This document shows, in pieces, positions 11,201-18,355 of a stretch of DNA of 64,000 nucleotides. The position numbers and the translations under genes are program-made. This stretch comes from Gillisella terrae (GTDB lineage Bacteria > Pseudomonadota > Alphaproteobacteria > Rhizobiales > Rhizobiaceae): NCBI RefSeq assembly GCF_004801395.1, contig NZ_SSOA01000001.1, forward strand, positions 682,001 to 746,000, read 5' to 3'. How positions within the stretch are numbered: position 1 is the stretch's first letter; every line of letters starts with the position of its first letter. Under the pieces are notes generated by a model. It had not been told where the DNA came from. It searched no databases and saw only the letters and a list, made by a program, of their open reading frames with translations.

Positions 11201-14200
11201 TTGCCATGCCCTGGTCGGCGAGAATATCTTCGAGCTTCGTGCTGGCACCCTGAATTGCCGTTATAATCTCACCGCCGCGCTCATTGAGCGTCTGGCTGAT
11301 ACGGTTGTGGTTGTCGTCCAGCGTGGTTGCAAGGCGCGATACACTGCTGTGCAAGCCATCCTCAATGCGCGACACGCCGGAACCGAGCAGGCTGTCGACG
11401 CGGTCGGTGGATGTGTTGAGAGTTTCGGCCAGACGATTGGAATGAGCTTCCAGAGACTGGTCGAGACGACCCTGATTTTCCTGATAGGCCGCACGGATCT
11501 CGTCAGCTCTGCCGCCAAAGGCAAGTGCGAGGCGCAGATCCGCCTCCGAGGCGGTATCCATAAGCTGCTCGACGCGCCCATCGAGCAGGGAGGTCAGGCG
11601 CTCGTGATTTGTCTCATAGGCTGCGCGCAATTCCTCAGCCTTGGAGCCAAGCGCCTTCTCCAGACGGCTATCTGCCTGCCCAACGGTTTCAACCAGCGTG
11701 TTGACCTTGGAGTCGATCGTGCTGGCAAGGCGAGCTTCACTGTCTTCGTAGACAGAACGGATGGCGTCGACCTTGCTGCCCAGCGCAAATTCAATCCGCA
11801 TGTCCGCTTCGGTTGCAGCATCGGTCAACTGCTCAATCTTGCTGTTGAGCGTTTTATCCAGCTCGGCCTGACCTGAGGCATAAGCGGTACTGATTGCATC
11901 AACCTTGCTGCCAAGGGCGATTTCAATGCGCATATCGGCCTCTGTCGCTACATCGGCCAATTGCTCGATTTTGGTATCGAGCGTTTTGTTGAGTGCGGCC
12001 TGGCCGGTCTGATAGGCGGCGCTGATCTGCTCTGCCTTCGAGCCCAATGCCTCGGTGATTTGAGCATCGGCATTGCCGACGGTTTCAACCAGCGTGTTGA
12101 CCTTGGAATCGATCGTGCTGGCAAGACGAGCTTCACTGTCTTCGTAGACAGAACGGATGGCATCGACCTTGCTGCCCAGCGCAAATTCAATCCGCATATC
12201 GGCTTCGGTGGCCGCATCGGCCAATTGCTCGATTTTGCTGTCGAGCGCCTTGTTTAGAGCCGTCTGGCCTGTTTCATAGGCGGCGCTGATCTGCTCAGCT
12301 TTTGATCCAAACGCTTTTTCGATCTGGGCATCGGCACTTCCCAGCGTCTCGGTCAGTTCACCCAGCTTGGCATTAATGGTGCCAGCAAGGCGGCCTTCGC
12401 TTTCTTCATAAACTGCACGAATGGCGTCCATTTTTGTGCCAAGGGCCAGTTCAATCCGCATATCCGCTTCGGTCGCGGCATCCGTGATCTGCTCAACCTT
12501 GGCATCAAGTGTCTTGTTCAGCCGCGCTTCGCTCTCTTCATAGGCTGTACGAATAGAATCCGCTTTCGCACCAATGGCTTGCTCAAGGCGGCTGCCAGCG
12601 GTGTCCACAGTCTCGGAGAGCAGGTTGACCTTGGCATCAATGGTGCCAGCAAGGCGTGCTTCGCTGTCTTCATAAACAGAGCGGATAGCATCGACCTTGC
12701 TGCCAAGAGCAAGCTCGATCCGCATATCGGCTTCTGTTGCAACATCGCTGAGTTGCTCGATCTTGGTATCAAGCGTTTCACCCAGACGCGCCTGACCTTC
12801 TTCATAGGCTGCACGAATGTTGTCAGCCTTGGAACCAATGGCCAGCTCGATCCGCATATCGGCTTCTGTTGCAACATCGCTGAGCTGCTCGATCTTGGTA
12901 TCAAGCGTCTCGCCCAGACGCGCCTGACCTTCTTCATAGGCTGCTCGAATGTGGTCAGCCTTGGAGCCAATGGCCAGCTCGATACGCATATCGGCTTCGG
13001 TGGCAGCATCCTTGATCTGTTCAACCTTGGCATCAAGCGTCTTGTTCAGTCGTGCTTCGCTCTCCTCATAGGCGGCGCGAATGCTGTCGGCCTTATTGCC
13101 TATGGCCTGCTCGAGGCGATTGCCTGCATTGTCCACCGTCTCGGAGAGCAGATTGACCTTGGCATCAATGGTGCCAGCAAGGCGGGCCTCACTGTCTTCA
13201 TAAACCGAGCGAATGGCATCGACCTTGCTGCCAAGGGCCAGTTCGATGCGCATGTCGGCCTCAGCCGCCACATCGCTCAACTGCTCGATCTTGGTATCAA
13301 GCGTCTCGCCCAGACGCGCCTGACCGGCCTCATAAGCGGAACGGATGTCATCAGCCTTGGAACCGATTGCCAACTCAATGCGCAGATCGGCGTCGGTGGC
13401 AGCGTCGGTGATCTGCTCAACCTTGGCGTCAAGGGTCTTGGTGAGGCGGGCTTCGCTTTCTTCGTAAGCGGCGCGGATAATCTCTGCCTTGCCAGTCAGA
13501 GAGGCTTCAATACGAGAATCTGCACCATTTGCGGCGTCGATAATCGTCTGCGCTTTGCGATCCAGAGTTTCGGCAAGCCGTCCTTCTGACGAGGACACCG
13601 CTTCAATAATACCGGAAGAGGCATTCTGTAGCAGGTCAGAGATCCGGTCGTGGCTGCCCGTGAGCTGGCTAATGACCGCCTCTGAGCGGCTGCCCAGCGT
13701 ATCATCAAACCGCTTTTGCGATTCATTGAGAGATTCTGTCAGAGCGCCAGCACGCTCTGCCATGATTTGATCAATGCGCAATTGCGCTTGCGAAATTGTC
13801 TCATCCAGTTCCTGACGGCGACGCTCCAGCGCTTCTGCCAACTCGCGGGAGTGGCTGGAAAGCGCCTCGTTCATCATATCCTGACCGTTGCCAAGCGTCA
13901 TGGCAATCGCCAGAGACTGGTCGTTCATGGTGTTGCCAAGGCGCTCGATCGAGCTGTTCATTGCACCATCAATGGCATTTGTGCCGTGGGCAATCGTTTC
14001 ATTGATACGAGAGAGGCTGCCTGTCAGCTTCTCATCCAGCGTTCCAGCCCGCTGATCGAATGCTTCGGTGAACTGGGTCATGCGCTGGTCGAAGCTTGCG
14101 TTGACTTGACCAATTGTCGACTGCATCCGGTCTTCAAACAGACCTGCGCGCAGATCGATATCAACCAGCGCATCCTCGGCGTTGGATTGCAGGCTGCGGG

Positions 14201-15623
14201 TAAAGGCTTGAGACTTCTCATCCAGAGACGTATTCAAACGCTCCAATGCAGAATCCAGACTGCTCGAAATAATGGTTTCGCCCTGGGTAAAGCCCTGAGC
14301 AATTTCCTTGGTGCGCGCCACAAGGGTTTCGTTGAGCTGCTTTGCACGTTCGCTCAAGGCGCTGTTGAGCTTCTCAGCGCTGGCGTCGAGCGTTGATGCG
14401 CGGGTTTCAAACTGGCGCAAAATCTCTTCGCCGTGGCCCGACATCGAGTTCGTCAAATCCTGGAGACGACCATCAAGCTCTGTTGACAGCGAGAACCCGG
14501 CTGCGCTCACGGTCTGAACCATATCATCCGTTTTGGCAGACAGCAGCGAACCCAGCGAATCTGCGGCTGTTGCTGATTTTTCAACAATCGCAGTCATGCG
14601 CGAGTCCATCATCGTCGCAAAAGCTTCGCCCGATGTGGAAAGACGGATACCGATTTCCTCGGTGGTCAGCGACAGATCTTCCTTGAGCTGATCATGGGCA
14701 CCGAGAATGGAGGAGCGTACACGGTCGGCGTGGCTGACAATGGCATCGCGCTCGGCAGACAGCTCTTTTACCAGATTGCGAACGCGGGTTTCGTTGTCCG
14801 AGTAGCTGCGCTCCAGCGCGCTGACTTCGTTTTGCACCAGTGCTTCCAGCTCGGTGGCACGGGCGATCGTGCGCTCGATACCTTCGTTCATGGCAGAAAC
14901 TTCACGGCGCACGGCCTGGCTGATCGACAGCATGCGGTCGGATGATGCCGTCTCAGGCTCGGAAAGTCGCAAGGCGACCTCGGCCATCGAGCGCGCAGCA
15001 TTGCGCATGTCTTGCGCGCGCGACATCATGATGGCGAAGGAGAAAAACACGAAAATCGGCAACACTGTGCCAACGAGAATGGCAATGATGCCCGGATTGG
15101 CAAACAGCCCGGCCAGCCCGCCACTCCACATTGTCGAACTGTAAAGCAGTTGGGTGAGGGTGAAGCCGCCTATGCCCCAGATCACTGATACGATGCTGGC
15201 GTTGCGCATGGCACTCTTCATGGAGCCACCATCCAGTGACTTCAAAAGTGTCGATGGTGTGCGGCGTGTGGTGTCATTGGCCGGGGCCAGCAAAGGTGAT
15301 TTTGGTGCGGGCTCCGCCGGTGCCATGGCCGGGTGTTTTGCAGCTTTGGCCTGGGGGCGAGGGGGCGCAGTCTTTGCGGTTGGCGTCTGAGCCGCAGCCG
15401 CAGCGGCGCGCCGGGCGGCCTGCTCTTTTTCACGAAGAGCGGCATCGGCGCGTTGCACAGATTTGCTCTGTTTCAGGCTCTCGGACACTTTCGCCTCCGT
15501 GGCTTCTGACTGGGCGCTATACGCTACCGTATCGTCTTCGTTCTCGAAGTCGATCCTCAGGGCTGCCTCGAGGGCCTGGAAAGCGCTATCGTCAATCGAC
15601 TCGCTTGTCTTTTTGTTCGCCAT
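8265..15623 (-). CDS. gpr: growth pole ring protein, GPR/RgsE-like giant coiled-coil membrane protein
   Basis: A 2452-residue protein of the type known as GPR in Agrobacterium and RgsE in Sinorhizobium, a large apolipoprotein-like protein that forms a ring at the growing pole and is needed for polar growth and rod shape. Assignment rests on size, layout and order. Visible parts: an Ala/Pro-rich cytoplasmic N-terminus; two membrane helices at about 143-161 and 178-200; a coiled-coil region of some 2000 residues made of 11-residue-based repeats, including sixteen 44-residue units at 686-1389; a Pro/Ala linker near 2270-2340; and a compact conserved C-terminal domain (about 2340-2452, with DLWRRYQRGERDVFTRRLYT). 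The start at 15623 opens MANKKTSE behind a GAGG site. Divergent from an hpt gene. Identification is by architecture, not by alignment. Confidence 0.85.
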   Translation of the reverse strand: MANKKTSESIDDSAFQALEAALRIDFENEDDTVAYSAQSEATEAKVSESLKQSKSVQRADAALREKEQAARRAAAAAAQTPTAKTAPPRPQAKAAKHPAMAPAEPAPKSPLLAPANDTTRRTPSTLLKSLDGGSMKSAMRNASIVSVIWGIGGFTLTQLLYSSTMWSGGLAGLFANPGIIAILVGTVLPIFVFFSFAIMMSRAQDMRNAARSMAEVALRLSEPETASSDRMLSISQAVRREVSAMNEGIERTIARATELEALVQNEVSALERSYSDNETRVRNLVKELSAERDAIVSHADRVRSSILGAHDQLKEDLSLTTEEIGIRLSTSGEAFATMMDSRMTAIVEKSATAADSLGSLLSAKTDDMVQTVSAAGFSLSTELDGRLQDLTNSMSGHGEEILRQFETRASTLDASAEKLNSALSERAKQLNETLVARTKEIAQGFTQGETIISSSLDSALERLNTSLDEKSQAFTRSLQSNAEDALVDIDLRAGLFEDRMQSTIGQVNASFDQRMTQFTEAFDQRAGTLDEKLTGSLSRINETIAHGTNAIDGAMNSSIERLGNTMNDQSLAIAMTLGNGQDMMNEALSSHSRELAEALERRRQELDETISQAQLRIDQIMAERAGALTESLNESQKRFDDTLGSRSEAVISQLTGSHDRISDLLQNASSGIIEAVSSSEGRLAETLDRKAQTIIDAANGADSRIEASLTGKAEIIRAAYEESEARLTKTLDAKVEQITDAATDADLRIELAIGSKADDIRSAYEAGQARLGETLDTKIEQLSDVAAEADMRIELALGSKVDAIRSVYEDSEARLAGTIDAKVNLLSETVDNAGNRLEQAIGNKADSIRAAYEESEARLNKTLDAKVEQIKDAATEADMRIELAIGSKADHIRAAYEEGQARLGETLDTKIEQLSDVATEADMRIELAIGSKADNIRAAYEEGQARLGETLDTKIEQLSDVATEADMRIELALGSKVDAIRSVYEDSEARLAGTIDAKVNLLSETVDTAGSRLEQAIGAKADSIRTAYEESEARLNKTLDAKVEQITDAATEADMRIELALGTKMDAIRAVYEESEGRLAGTINAKLGELTETLGSADAQIEKAFGSKAEQISAAYETGQTALNKALDSKIEQLADAATEADMRIEFALGSKVDAIRSVYEDSEARLASTIDSKVNTLVETVGNADAQITEALGSKAEQISAAYQTGQAALNKTLDTKIEQLADVATEADMRIEIALGSKVDAISTAYASGQAELDKTLNSKIEQLTDAATEADMRIEFALGSKVDAIRSVYEDSEARLASTIDSKVNTLVETVGQADSRLEKALGSKAEELRAAYETNHERLTSLLDGRVEQLMDTASEADLRLALAFGGRADEIRAAYQENQGRLDQSLEAHSNRLAETLNTSTDRVDSLLGSGVSRIEDGLHSSVSRLATTLDDNHNRISQTLNERGGEIITAIQGASTKLEDILADQGMAIGTSIAASAGMLEMTLEEQQKNLRDTIDASGRELQDRLRGSAGAIASEFGETAREITRTADEFSARVENTLTGVTDRLSETGNRMETSLNSLESRISSSIETVDLKVSTAGETVAAKLSEKVSDLERVSADATQKIEQTLGDATQRVAETLDSRTSIIDERLSTMDRALNVGLQNVNNTIEGKAAGLATSLREAVIGATREIDAEAQKSAELLSRTGEQFTNTVSAKNEEFSRSVLEQSDNLARRISETQNRLAGQGAQLAQSFSEAGDAIVRKVADAQTTMSTQAGSIASALSEAEKALEARGGALKASLSSTTAEFSSALDSADKALEVRSSAIRTTLDERTRELNSMLAGRSSELARLIEENAKPTVEQFSQIGLDAAARIAQAAEQSANRLRQENTQLTDALTARAAKAAEQMNATEQTLANTAGHMINRLTETNETLHAVVSQASQSMAEADRQFGATTDRLAATANKAADVLGSSGRLLESNLERLTNASEQALSQVTGIVGRFGDHAKVLGQASDLLAAAQSNLAGTLEERQQALRDLSIGIVKRSEEIENTMKSLAGMVDGAFDQVEHRSNQVAGNLRHGIETSFADIGQILGETEQKAKTTADSMRDALLSAGEEATRSIEQTLGTAEKRSTDLANRLRDGLSSSLSDVDRILTEAGQKSDGTAKHMREAIRSSVEDALGRFSGATNEIRRSAQEIRNELDLTRNELKRGAFDLPEEAKESASAMRRAVAEQIKALQDISQLVGRSAQQMEISQPAPRATPVKPAAPAPRAAAPAQQTRATPVAPPRQTPAQQLGLRGNLPIDQAPAPSGTGEQSGGWISDLLRGASLEEQTGTSTNRARPAAEAPRSNDARNPRHMVESLNSLSVDIARAIDHDASVDLWRRYQRGERDVFTRRLYTLKGQQTFDEIQRKYDREPEFRTAVDRYIADFEKLLSDVAKTDRDKSITQSYLTSDTGKVYTMLAHAAGRFT
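11457..13568 (-). repeat. sixteen tandem 132-bp (44-residue) units inside the growth pole ring gene
   Basis: The array is exactly 16 x 132 = 2112 bases with no indels. Each unit has the form TLDxKxEQLxDxATEADMRI-E-AxGSKxDxIRxxYExxxARLxx. Several units are nearly identical: three consecutive units (about 12.9-13.3 kb) are repeated almost unchanged as a block further along (about 12.4-12.8 kb). Forty-four residues equals four hendecads, which fits an apolipoprotein-like or right-handed coiled coil. Diverged 44-residue units continue on both sides. Confidence 0.93.
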
Positions 15624-15915
15624 AGGTACGCCTCGTTTACGCCTACTCAGGCCGCTTTGCCCGACCGGACAGCTTATCAGGCCCGGCAAACACGGCTAAC
15701 ACCATGATCATTCAGCCATTGCCACCTGGCTTGAATTTTAGCAGATCACGCATCACTCGTCTTTTACGCGTGTGATGCAACGGATATCCATAGCATCACA
15801 GAGGCGTCATCGCAAAGCTTGGGCGCGTTCTGCCATTCTAACCGTTCCGTAGTGACACATTCCCTATTATGATACAATTAACGCCAAGCCTTATCCTAAG
15901 GGGATAGTTGGCTTA

Positions 15916-16025
15916 TTAACACAATTTAAAGCACGAAAGCGGGCAAAAATGCAGATTTATATGGCAATTGGAGAAAATTAACCATATGAGCATTTTTTGC
16001 CGAGGCCCAGCCAAAATTTAACCGT
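15916..16025. promoter_or_regulatory. possible CtrA-type sites between the growth-pole and hpt genes
   Basis: The 464-base divergent region (15624-16087) contains TTAACCAT at 15978-15985, TTAACCGT at 16018-16025 and TTAA-N6-TTAA at 15916-15929. TTAACCAT is the classic half of the CtrA box (TTAA-N7-TTAA). The full spacing is not met exactly, so this is an inference from motif and context only. The rest of the region shows no gene. Confidence 0.35.
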
Positions 16026-16087
16026 AATCCCACGATTGACCGCAATGCTGAAGTGAGCAAAGTCGAACAATAAGGATCGTGCGGATC

Positions 16088-16456
16088 ATGGTGGCCAAAA
16101 ACATCGCCTTCGAGGCACCAGAAGTTGAAAACGGATATGGTCCGTGCAAGGCAAGTCCGATCGATTTGAACCACCTTGCGACCCAGACCATGGGTGACAA
16201 GGAACTGGAGATCGAGGTGCTGCAATTGTTTGCCAAGCAGGCACGCAAGTGTTTGCAGGCTCTTTCGGAAACGGATGCCGATCAAAAGGCGATTGCCCAT
16301 CGCCTCAAGGGTGCTGCCAGCGCCATTGGTGCATTTCATGTGGTCACGGCTGCGGGTGCGATAGAAGAGCATGGCGGAGATGCCGCGCGCATTGCCGCAG
16401 TCACCTTGGCGGTGGTTGAAACCGAGCACTTTATCCTGAAGCTTTGCCGCGTTTGA
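16088..16456 (+). CDS. Hpt domain phosphotransfer protein
   Basis: A 122-residue single-domain histidine phosphotransfer protein. The four-helix Hpt signature is AHRLKGAASAIGA, with phospho-accepting His at about residue 71, followed by the usual Gly-containing turn and AIEEHGGD. Such proteins relay phosphate between hybrid kinases and response regulators; the partners here are unknown, although the hybrid kinase CckA is encoded 11 kb away. The ATG at 16088 is chosen; a GTG at 16079 closer to AAGGA is an alternative. It is divergent from the growth pole ring gene. It lacks the features of the essential ChpT phosphotransferase, which is larger and dimeric. Confidence 0.85.
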   Translation: MVAKNIAFEAPEVENGYGPCKASPIDLNHLATQTMGDKELEIEVLQLFAKQARKCLQALSETDADQKAIAHRLKGAASAIGAFHVVTAAGAIEEHGGDAARIAAVTLAVVETEHFILKLCRV

Positions 16457-16481
16457 TCTGGCCCAATTTTTTCCGCAAATA

Positions 16482-16513
16482 CAAGCGCGTCCGCATTATC
16501 CGGGCGCGTTTTT
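16482..16513 (+). terminator. rho-independent terminator after the hpt gene
   Basis: A stem of about ten pairs (AAGCGCGTCCG with CGGGCGCGTT, two G-T pairs) is followed by a short T run. Confidence 0.7.
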
Positions 16514-16516
16514 GTA

Positions 16517-16627
16517 TTACAGCGACCTTTGTGCGCCCTATATGGCGCAAAAAGGTCGCTGTAACACTCTAAATCTGTTGCATAATTTCCACCTTAAATC
16601 GATTCCGATTTAAGGAATTATGCAGTA
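16517..16627. repeat. two-hairpin intergenic repeat, copy A
   Basis: First hairpin: TTACAGCGACC... paired with ...GGTCGCTGTAA (16517-16564, 20 of 21 pairs). Then a linker CACTCTAAATCT, and a second hairpin of two perfect 10-bp stems, TGCATAATT/AATTATGCA and CCTTAAATCG/CGATTTAAGG, separated by a 4-base bulge. Five or more related copies occur in the window. It lies just upstream of the ferredoxin gene. Confidence 0.85.
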
Positions 16628-16703
16628 GGCTTTCGGTTGACTGATGTGTGGATTTGTTGGAAGACGGATGCGTTTGAATGAATCTAACCTGCGGACAGCG
16701 AAT

Positions 16704-17024
16704 ATGACAAAACTGACCATTATCGCCTTTGACGGCACCCGTTACGATTTCGATGCCGCTGATGGTTCGACGGTCATGGAAAATGCAGTGCGCAACTCGG
16801 TTCCGGGTATCGATGCTGAATGTGGCGGTGCCTGTGCCTGTGCCACCTGTCATGTCTATGTTGATGAGACGTGGGTGGAGAAGGTTGGCGGCCCTGCGCC
16901 GATGGAAGAGGATATGCTGGATTTCGCAGCCGATGTGCGCCCCAATTCCCGTCTCTCCTGCCAAATCAAAATTGCGCCGGCTTTAGACGGTCTGGTTGTG
17001 CATGTGCCGGAGCGTCAGGCTTAA
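16704..17024 (+). CDS. [2Fe-2S] ferredoxin, adrenodoxin type
   Basis: A 106-residue electron-transfer protein with the vertebrate/bacterial adrenodoxin-type cluster motif C-x5-C-x2-C...[16 protein letters not shown] and later LSCQIKI. There is an extra Cys inside the x5 loop. Its partners could be a cytochrome P450 system or iron-sulfur assembly; nothing nearby decides this. The ATG at 16704 gives the conserved MTKLTII start; an upstream in-frame ATG would add 20 unconserved residues derived from the flanking repeat. The gene is enclosed by direct copies of the two-hairpin repeat. Confidence 0.92.
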   Translation: MTKLTIIAFDGTRYDFDAADGSTVMENAVRNSVPGIDAECGGACACATCHVYVDETWVEKVGGPAPMEEDMLDFAADVRPNSRLSCQIKIAPALDGLVVHVPERQA

Positions 17025-17028
17025 TCCC

Positions 17029-17098
17029 GCTGTAACGCTTTTAATCTGCTGCATAATTTTCACCTTAAATCGATTCCGATTTAAGGAATTATGCAGTA
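17029..17098. repeat. two-hairpin intergenic repeat, copy B (second half)
   Basis: It begins GCTGTAACGC and continues with the second hairpin, nearly identical to copy A and in the same orientation. It starts four bases after the ferredoxin stop codon, so it may also act as the 3' structure of that mRNA. Confidence 0.85.
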
Positions 17099-17136
17099 AA
17101 AAAAAGCGCCTCGCTTCCCGTCACGGGAGCGAGGCG
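17098..17136 (-). terminator. minus-strand intrinsic terminator without an assigned gene
   Basis: On the minus strand a 13-bp GC-rich stem (CGCCTCGCTCCCG with CGGGAAGCGAGGCG, one bulge) and a 3-base loop are followed by eight T. The nearest minus-strand gene ends 450 bases upstream (17587), beyond two repeats. It could end that transcript or a small RNA. Confidence 0.65.
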
Positions 17137-17243
17137 AATTTGGTGCGATTTTGGTGTGCAATGGGAGGGATTCTTGCAAGCCTTGCACGCACCGGGGAAA
17201 CGGTTGAAACGCAACACAGATGAAACTGAACGCTGAATACACC

Positions 17244-17349
17244 ACAGCGACTCTCACCCTAAATGGTGCACAAATGTTCGCTGTAACACTCTAAATCTGC
17301 TGCATAATTTTCACCTTGAATCGATTCCGATTTAAGGAATTATGCAGTA
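17244..17349. repeat. two-hairpin intergenic repeat, copy C
   Basis: Complete copy: ACAGCGA...TCGCTGT first hairpin with a different inner loop, the CACTCTAAATCTGC linker, and the second hairpin ending TTATGCAGTA. Confidence 0.85.
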
Positions 17350-17405
17350 AATCTGCTGCATTATTTCCACCTTAAATCGATGGCGATCCAAGGAACTATT
17401 CAGTA
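17350..17405. repeat. two-hairpin intergenic repeat, copy D (second half, diverged)
   Basis: It follows copy C head to tail with no gap. It has only the second hairpin, with several substitutions (ATCGATGGCGAT in the centre), so it is an older or decaying copy. From 17406 to 17586 nothing more is seen. Confidence 0.75.
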
Positions 17406-17586
17406 TGCAATGCGATTGATTGCAATGTATATTAGATTATCTTAAAATCATACTGCAAGAAATAATGGGTTATTTCCCACCATGGGAAGCCTCGCGCTGA
17501 TCTCTTTGGGGGGCGCTTTTTCAGGCTGGAAATGCGGCCTACTGGCGGCCCATTCTTTCATGAAACAGGCGATGATGGATGGCTGT

Positions 17587-18216
17587 TTAATGCTTCGGCA
17601 TGTGATAGCGAAGCAGGCGCAAAATTCGGGCGTTGAAATTGATGGCCTCAATGCGGTCAAACCGCAATTGGTCTGCGTCATGCTCGTTTGTCACCTCATC
17701 GGTTAACTCCGATACTCTTTGGGCCAGGATCTGACAGCTTTTGGCGGATGGCAGCGCCTTGAGGCGTCGGTCGAGATCCCGTGCATGTTGCACCGCAATT
17801 TCCGCGTGACGCTCTTCGTGACGTTTGATGTCCGAGGATAAAGTGTCCCATATCAGCGCAAGTTCTGAATTGGCCCTGTGCCGATTTGTCCATTTTGGCA
17901 GAATAATGGTGATGTTAACTCGGACCTTTATGTCACCAATCTTGCAGCGTCCGCCTTGCTGAATGTAGTCCATTGTGCCGCCGAATTTGATTTTGGTGGC
18001 TCCGGGATGGCGGCTGTCAGTGGTGTTGGTATGCGGCCCTTTGGTCTCCAATTGGCGGTCAAGATCTGCTGCCGTCTTGCCACCAATGGAGAAATAGCGA
18101 ATGGATTTATGCACGATTGTCCGGGCATTTGCTTGCTGCGTAACAAGAGCAGGTGCCGCACCGAGGGCTAAAAGGGCAAGCGCCAAGGAAATTGCGTGAC
18201 CGCTTGCTTTCATCAT
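17587..18216 (-). CDS. secreted DUF922-type protein with HExxH motif
   Basis: A 209-residue protein with an N-terminal signal peptide (hydrophobic stretch to about residue 31, ending in QANA) and a DUF922-like body, a family annotated as predicted Zn-dependent proteases. The central RHEERHAEIA contains HExxH, the zinc-binding motif, on a predicted helix. Two Cys (CKIG and SCQI) could form a disulfide in the periplasm. Substrate and role are unknown. The gene stands alone on the minus strand, divergent from folP. Confidence 0.7.
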   Translation of the reverse strand: MMKASGHAISLALALLALGAAPALVTQQANARTIVHKSIRYFSIGGKTAADLDRQLETKGPHTNTTDSRHPGATKIKFGGTMDYIQQGGRCKIGDIKVRVNITIILPKWTNRHRANSELALIWDTLSSDIKRHEERHAEIAVQHARDLDRRLKALPSAKSCQILAQRVSELTDEVTNEHDADQLRFDRIEAINFNARILRLLRYHMPKH

Positions 18217-18355
18217 AGACCAGATCCATCACATTGAAACACCATCCACTTTGGTGCATAGAGCGCAGCAGGTCAAACAAGAACGCGCCTGGATTTGGTA
18301 AAACTTTATATCCATGGCGAGGTTTGCTTCATCGGTTGTTGGTAAGGAAGAGACT

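Noticed and set aside
11457..13568. Regularly spaced repeats as a CRISPR array
   Set aside because: The period is 132 bases, all of it coding and conserved; there are no short repeats with unique spacers and no cas genes.
10365..13589. Long open frames on the plus strand opposite the growth pole ring gene (503 and 336 residues)
   Set aside because: They lie opposite the repeated region, where codon bias and the 132-base period keep the antisense frame open. No ribosome-binding site or recognisable domain; the products are repeat shadows.
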